Assembly (NCBI GenBank): GCA_016926235.1
Contig: JAFGOZ010000208.1
Location: 1-51,337 of the forward strand
Length of the DNA stretch: 51,337 nt
Reading direction: 5' to 3'
Origin: Bacteroidales bacterium
Lineage (GTDB): Bacteria > Bacteroidota > Bacteroidia > Bacteroidales > UBA10428
Shown: piece after piece, positions 48,355 through 51,337 of the stretch
Layout of the letters: each line of letters opens with the position of its first letter
Position numbering within the stretch: the first letter of the stretch is position 1
Notes under the pieces: generated by a model
Seen by the model: the letters and a program-made list of their open reading frames with translations, nothing else
Told to the model about the DNA's origin: nothing
The model's database searches: none
Position numbers and translations under genes: made by a program

Positions 48355-49464
48355 TTAGTCTTCTTCCGGATAAATATATTTACTATCATAAGTCTCAAGC
48401 ACTTCTCCTCCCAAAAAATAATATAACTGGTTGCTGTTCCAAATGTGCGTCTGAACCATTCCTGTTATGCTTACAGATTTGGCAAGTACATCTCTCGCAT
48501 CCTGAATTTCTTTGTCAAAATTCCATTTACGGAGTAAATATTTTTCTTCACCAGGATCATTTGTATCATCTTCTAAAACGATAATACTATTAGGATCTAT
48601 TCCATCAATATCATTAATATCTTCTCTGTAATCATTTGCAGCCATCATACCGAGTATGCTAAAAATAGTATCTTCAGTATAACCTGACTCATAAGAATCA
48701 ATACTTGGCGCGGTATGATCATACCTGACATAAAATGAGCCTGCTTGTTCTCCATAAAGAACCTGATGTGTAGAAAGAATATCAGGTAAGTCACTTAAGG
48801 TAACATCTTTCCAATATTGTATTCCTGCCAAACCAAAAGGATCTATCAATGTATCATCCATAGGCCCGGTTTGGGCCAGAGCCCATGTAGCAACTCCCAG
48901 AGTCATAACAGGAAAATATGCCAGATCATCATCGACATGGGAGAGATATCGAATAACAGCTTCACGCCATATTCCGGCATCATCTGCATTAACTATTTTT
49001 GAAGCCACTGCATGAAATGAAATATAAAAGGTTGACTTCTCCGGAGTTGTATTATCATAACCAGCAATATACTGATAAGTATCAAGACTGTTATAAAAAT
49101 CACGAACAATATCAATGTAAACCTGATTCCCTGTAACCTTACCGAGCCTGGCCAATGCATAAGCTTCATCACCCAGGAAATTTAGACCGGAAAACAAAAT
49201 AATAAAATCTGCACCATCCTCAGCAACTCCTTTGTAAGCCGGATTTTTTGTTATATCATAAGCCTGTACCAATCCTGCAACTATTGGGCCCGTATAATTC
49301 CATTGGCTAAATTCCCCCCAGGCTCCTACTGGACTTTGATTTGATACTAAACGATCTGCGATAATTTTAAGCGAATTCTCTGGCGTTCGTGTCTGTGAAT
49401 ATGCAGAAACAGAAAATAACAGTGATATTAATAAAAATACTCGTAAATTAAATTGCTTTCTCAT
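48355..49464 (-). CDS. secreted alpha-helical repeat protein, paralog without dockerin
   Basis: 369 residues. Signal peptide (FNLRVFLLISLLFSVSAYSQ) and the same repeat domain as 47063-48307: TGPIVAGLVQAYDIT, GDEAYALARLGKVTGN, VMTLGVATWALAQTGPMD and LSDLPDILSTHQV align directly. It ends in an acidic tail (YPEED) with no dockerin. AAGGAG precedes ATG 49464. It may have arisen by tandem duplication, and one copy then gained or lost the dockerin. Confidence 0.8.
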   Translation of the reverse strand: MRKQFNLRVFLLISLLFSVSAYSQTRTPENSLKIIADRLVSNQSPVGAWGEFSQWNYTGPIVAGLVQAYDITKNPAYKGVAEDGADFIILFSGLNFLGDEAYALARLGKVTGNQVYIDIVRDFYNSLDTYQYIAGYDNTTPEKSTFYISFHAVASKIVNADDAGIWREAVIRYLSHVDDDLAYFPVMTLGVATWALAQTGPMDDTLIDPFGLAGIQYWKDVTLSDLPDILSTHQVLYGEQAGSFYVRYDHTAPSIDSYESGYTEDTIFSILGMMAANDYREDINDIDGIDPNSIIVLEDDTNDPGEEKYLLRKWNFDKEIQDARDVLAKSVSITGMVQTHIWNSNQLYYFLGGEVLETYDSKYIYPEED

Positions 49465-49626
49465 AATAACTCCTTCCCAAATTCATATATCAAATTCATA
49501 ATTTATTGAAAAATATAATATTAAGTTAAACCTTATCAATATTTTTACGCCTTTATAAACGATACTTTATTTCGATTGTGCTGTAGTATGTAATAAAATA
49601 CGATAAAAAAAGGTAAAGTGCTCTGT

Positions 49627-49851
49627 TTAACTTTTTTGCCGCTGTAATTCTCTATCGTCACTTGGTAATTCATGTTGCGCAATCTGCCATCTTCTCGGTG
49701 ACAAATGTCGATTACATAGAACCTGGTCTTTTAACCATTTTGACATAGTATTGCGATGAACGTTGTATATATGTGATAATTCCTCAATGCTCATCGGGCG
49801 AGCCCATTTGATTTTTTCTTTATCTTTTCTATTTGTATTTTCCAAAATCAA
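49627..49851 (-). CDS. small excisionase-like HTH protein, copy 1
   Basis: About 74 residues. LSHIYNVHRNTMSKWLKDQ looks like a helix-turn-helix and NRHLSPRRWQIAQHELP like the following wing of excisionase/MerR-like (HTH_17) domains. The start is weak: TTG at 49851 with no good ribosome-binding site, and no ATG precedes the conserved part. Nucleotide identity with copy 2 is high across the HTH, pointing to a recent duplication. No phage genes are adjacent, so a regulatory role is more likely than excision. Confidence 0.65.
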   Translation of the reverse strand: MILENTNRKDKEKIKWARPMSIEELSHIYNVHRNTMSKWLKDQVLCNRHLSPRRWQIAQHELPSDDRELQRQKS

Positions 49852-49983
49852 ATCTCACAGATATTTAATACTTCAATATTTCATTGATATACTATCTTCC
49901 TTATATTGACATTTTAGAAATTGCTCGCATGCAGTAGAGTTAGATATAAAGCAATATTAGTTGATATAAGTGTAAAATATTAT

Positions 49984-50076
49984 AAAAGCAGCTATAAATA
50001 TTTTTCTATTTTGATTTATTCAAGAGAAAATATGAATGGGAATATTAGAATTATACAAGTATAAAAAAGCAGCTAT
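49984..50076. repeat. direct repeat in the spacer between HTH copies 1 and 2
   Basis: AAAAGCAGCTAT occurs at 49984-49995 and again at 50065-50076, 81 bp apart, in the 275-bp spacer (49852-50126). The core AGCAGCT is nearly symmetric. It may be an operator for the flanking HTH proteins. Nothing else recognisable is in this spacer. Confidence 0.35.
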
Positions 50077-50126
50077 TCTACAAAATGACTTAACATAAAA
50101 GAGGAAATACATGAAGTTAACAACAA

Positions 50127-50360
50127 CTACAAAACAGCCGTGTCTTCTTTAATTTTATCAGAGGATATATCATAGGGCAACTCGAAAACAGCAACAGTCC
50201 ATCTTCTCGGTGATAATTGACGATTACATATTGTCTGGTCTTTTAACCATTTTGACATAGTATTTCTATGAACATCAAATATCTGTGATAAATTCTTAAG
50301 GCCCATAGGATGAGACCATTTTACTTTTGATACATCGATATTATTTTGTTTCTGGCCCAT
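50127..50360 (-). CDS. small excisionase-like HTH protein, copy 2
   Basis: 77 residues. Same build as copies 1 and 3: KVKWSHPMGLKNLSQIFDVH, NTMSKWLKDQTICNRQLSPR and a short tail. GGAGGGG stands directly upstream of ATG 50360, the best ribosome-binding site of the three copies. The 260-bp spacer upstream (50361-50620) is AT-rich and shows no gene. Confidence 0.75.
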   Translation of the reverse strand: MGQKQNNIDVSKVKWSHPMGLKNLSQIFDVHRNTMSKWLKDQTICNRQLSPRRWTVAVFELPYDISSDKIKEDTAVL

Positions 50361-50620
50361 TTTCCCCTCCGTAGGTTATTAGTATACATCCGTAAAATAT
50401 CATACTTTTTTTGGGCTCCTTACGTATTTTTGTTATTTAATTCAATCCGCAGTTGTATACTTATAATAATAGGGTTCGTATTATATCCATTTATAATACT
50501 ATGATATGGCATATTGTGCAGTAATATTTGATATAATTCAATATTGTGTATTATTTTTATATTCCTTATCTTTTATGATAATAGTATTTATTTCGAGAAT
50601 TACAAAAATAATATGATAGT

Positions 50621-50824
50621 TTATTTCCTGTCGAAATCTTTTGGTAGCTCAAATTCGGCAACTTCCCACCTTCGAGGCGATAACTGCCGATTAGTAATAA
50701 CTTGTTCTTTGAGCCATTTAGATAATGTATTGCGATGAACATCATAAATCTGCGATAATTCCTTGATAGTCATCGGCTGAGTCCATTTAATTTCACTGAA
50801 ATCTACTTTTTCACTTTTCATCAC
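50621..50824 (-). CDS. small excisionase-like HTH protein, copy 3
   Basis: 67 residues: EIKWTQPMTIKELSQIYDVH, NTLSKWLKEQVITNRQLSPR and FELPKDFDRK. The HTH and wing segments match the other two copies, but the DNA is more diverged. Two adjacent ATGs (50824, 50821) follow GGTGGAG. It is the first of the three to be transcribed. Confidence 0.72.
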   Translation of the reverse strand: MMKSEKVDFSEIKWTQPMTIKELSQIYDVHRNTLSKWLKEQVITNRQLSPRRWEVAEFELPKDFDRK

Positions 50825-51337
50825 ACTATATCACTCCACCTTATGAAATTAGAATAATCGAGGCAGCATAAATAATAAAGCCTTATTAATTAGAAAAAGG
50901 TACACCTATTTCTAATAACTCTTTAATTAGAAAATGCTAATATTCTATTTCTTATTTCTCAAAACTCCTTAAAATACATTTTCGCTAACTCTTTATAAAA
51001 ATGCAAGCATAAAAACAATCGAGAATGCTTTTAATAATATTTTTTGAGAAAACGCTTATAGACCTGACTTAAACTAAAGTTAAAATCTGTGGTTTCGATT
51101 TCATAACGGGCTTATGTCATAATATTTAACATTTTGTAAGTTCCTTTATAACAAACACATAAGAGCAGTCAAACAAATCTTATTGCTGGTTTTATGTTAA
51201 TTACTTCACTCTTGTGCTTATAAATCATAATTTATGGATTAAATATAAAATGCAATAATACTTATATTGAAAGAGTTATTTGGACAGTTAAGGAACAAGA
51301 TACTTGACTCAATATGATATGATAAGGTTTAGGGAGC
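50825..51337. other. AT-rich non-coding region upstream of HTH copy 3
   Basis: 513 bp with no convincing gene on either strand. It contains the inverted repeat at 50884-50918 and a related half-site, TTTAATTAGAAAAT, at 50923-50936. It may hold the promoter of the HTH genes. Confidence 0.5.
50884..50918. repeat. inverted repeat upstream of HTH copy 3, candidate operator
   Basis: TTATTAATTAGAAAAAGG (left arm) and CCTATTTCTAATAA (right arm) form an imperfect inverted repeat around TACA, about 60-95 bp upstream of the HTH copy 3 start. The left-arm core TTAATTAGAAAA recurs just after it. Its position suits a binding site for a dimeric regulator, possibly the HTH protein itself. Confidence 0.4.

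Noticed and set aside
50111..50152. Plus-strand 13-residue frame (MKLTTTTKQPCLL) with a good AGAGGAAAT upstream
   Set aside because: It runs into the 3' end of HTH copy 2 and has no gene behind it to regulate. A chance match in AT-rich DNA is more likely than a leader peptide.
1..51337. CRISPR array, tRNA, rRNA, cohesin domain
   Set aside because: No regularly spaced repeats, tRNA-like cloverleaf, rRNA sequence or cohesin-like protein was noticed on reading either strand.

Overview
The window is AT-rich DNA from what is most likely a planctomycete of the class Phycisphaerae (Sedimentisphaerales-like). This is an inference from three things: secreted proteins ending in dockerin-type repeats (D-x-N-x-D-G-x-V-D) with Cys-rich linkers, a heme pathway of the siroheme type, and secreted glycoside hydrolases. 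Most genes lie on the minus strand. No rRNA, tRNA, CRISPR array or intact mobile element was seen.

Region 1 (1-6084) is a small glycan-degradation block. It holds a 5'-truncated GH29 alpha-L-fucosidase (+) that meets a convergent pair on the minus strand, a GH3 glycosidase with a PA14 insert followed by an SGNH hydrolase. Both minus-strand enzymes carry unusual Arg-Gly-Gly-rich low-complexity segments. Region 2 (6228-9565) is thiamine thiazole synthesis: thiF (-) diverges from a TPP riboswitch plus terminator that precedes thiS-thiG-thiH (+). Region 3 (9599-14057, -) is a tetrapyrrole operon, hemC then a cobA-hemD fusion, hemB and a fused two-domain siroheme decarboxylase (AhbA/AhbB type). 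It points to siroheme-dependent heme synthesis. A 0.5-kb gap follows, with a possible transposase remnant and a clear minus-strand terminator.

Region 4 (14574-46511, -) is a long exopolysaccharide or capsule locus of the Wzx/Wzy type. In order of transcription it encodes: a Wza-like exporter, a Wzc-like chain-length protein fused to a tyrosine kinase, a CpsB/YwqE-type phosphatase, an O-antigen ligase/polymerase with TPRs, a NusG paralog, a WecA-like initiating transferase, and a Wzx flippase. After these come an Fe-S F420-type protein and a pyruvyl transferase, several glycosyltransferases, three left-handed beta-helix acyltransferases, a second polymerase, a polysaccharide deacetylase and a WecG-type transferase. 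The promoter-distal end carries an unusual amide-forming set: acyl carrier protein, AsnB, AMP-forming ligase and an NadE-like synthetase, with a dockerin-bearing secreted protein placed between the carrier protein and AsnB.

Region 5 (46751-51337, -) lies upstream of the exporter. It holds a tiny secreted protein, two tandem paralogous secreted alpha-helical proteins (one with a dockerin), and three tandem copies of a very small excisionase-like helix-turn-helix protein, separated by AT-rich spacers. These may be local regulators of the polysaccharide locus. The tandem HTH array and the ACP/ligase/AsnB/NadE module are the best candidates here for something undescribed.
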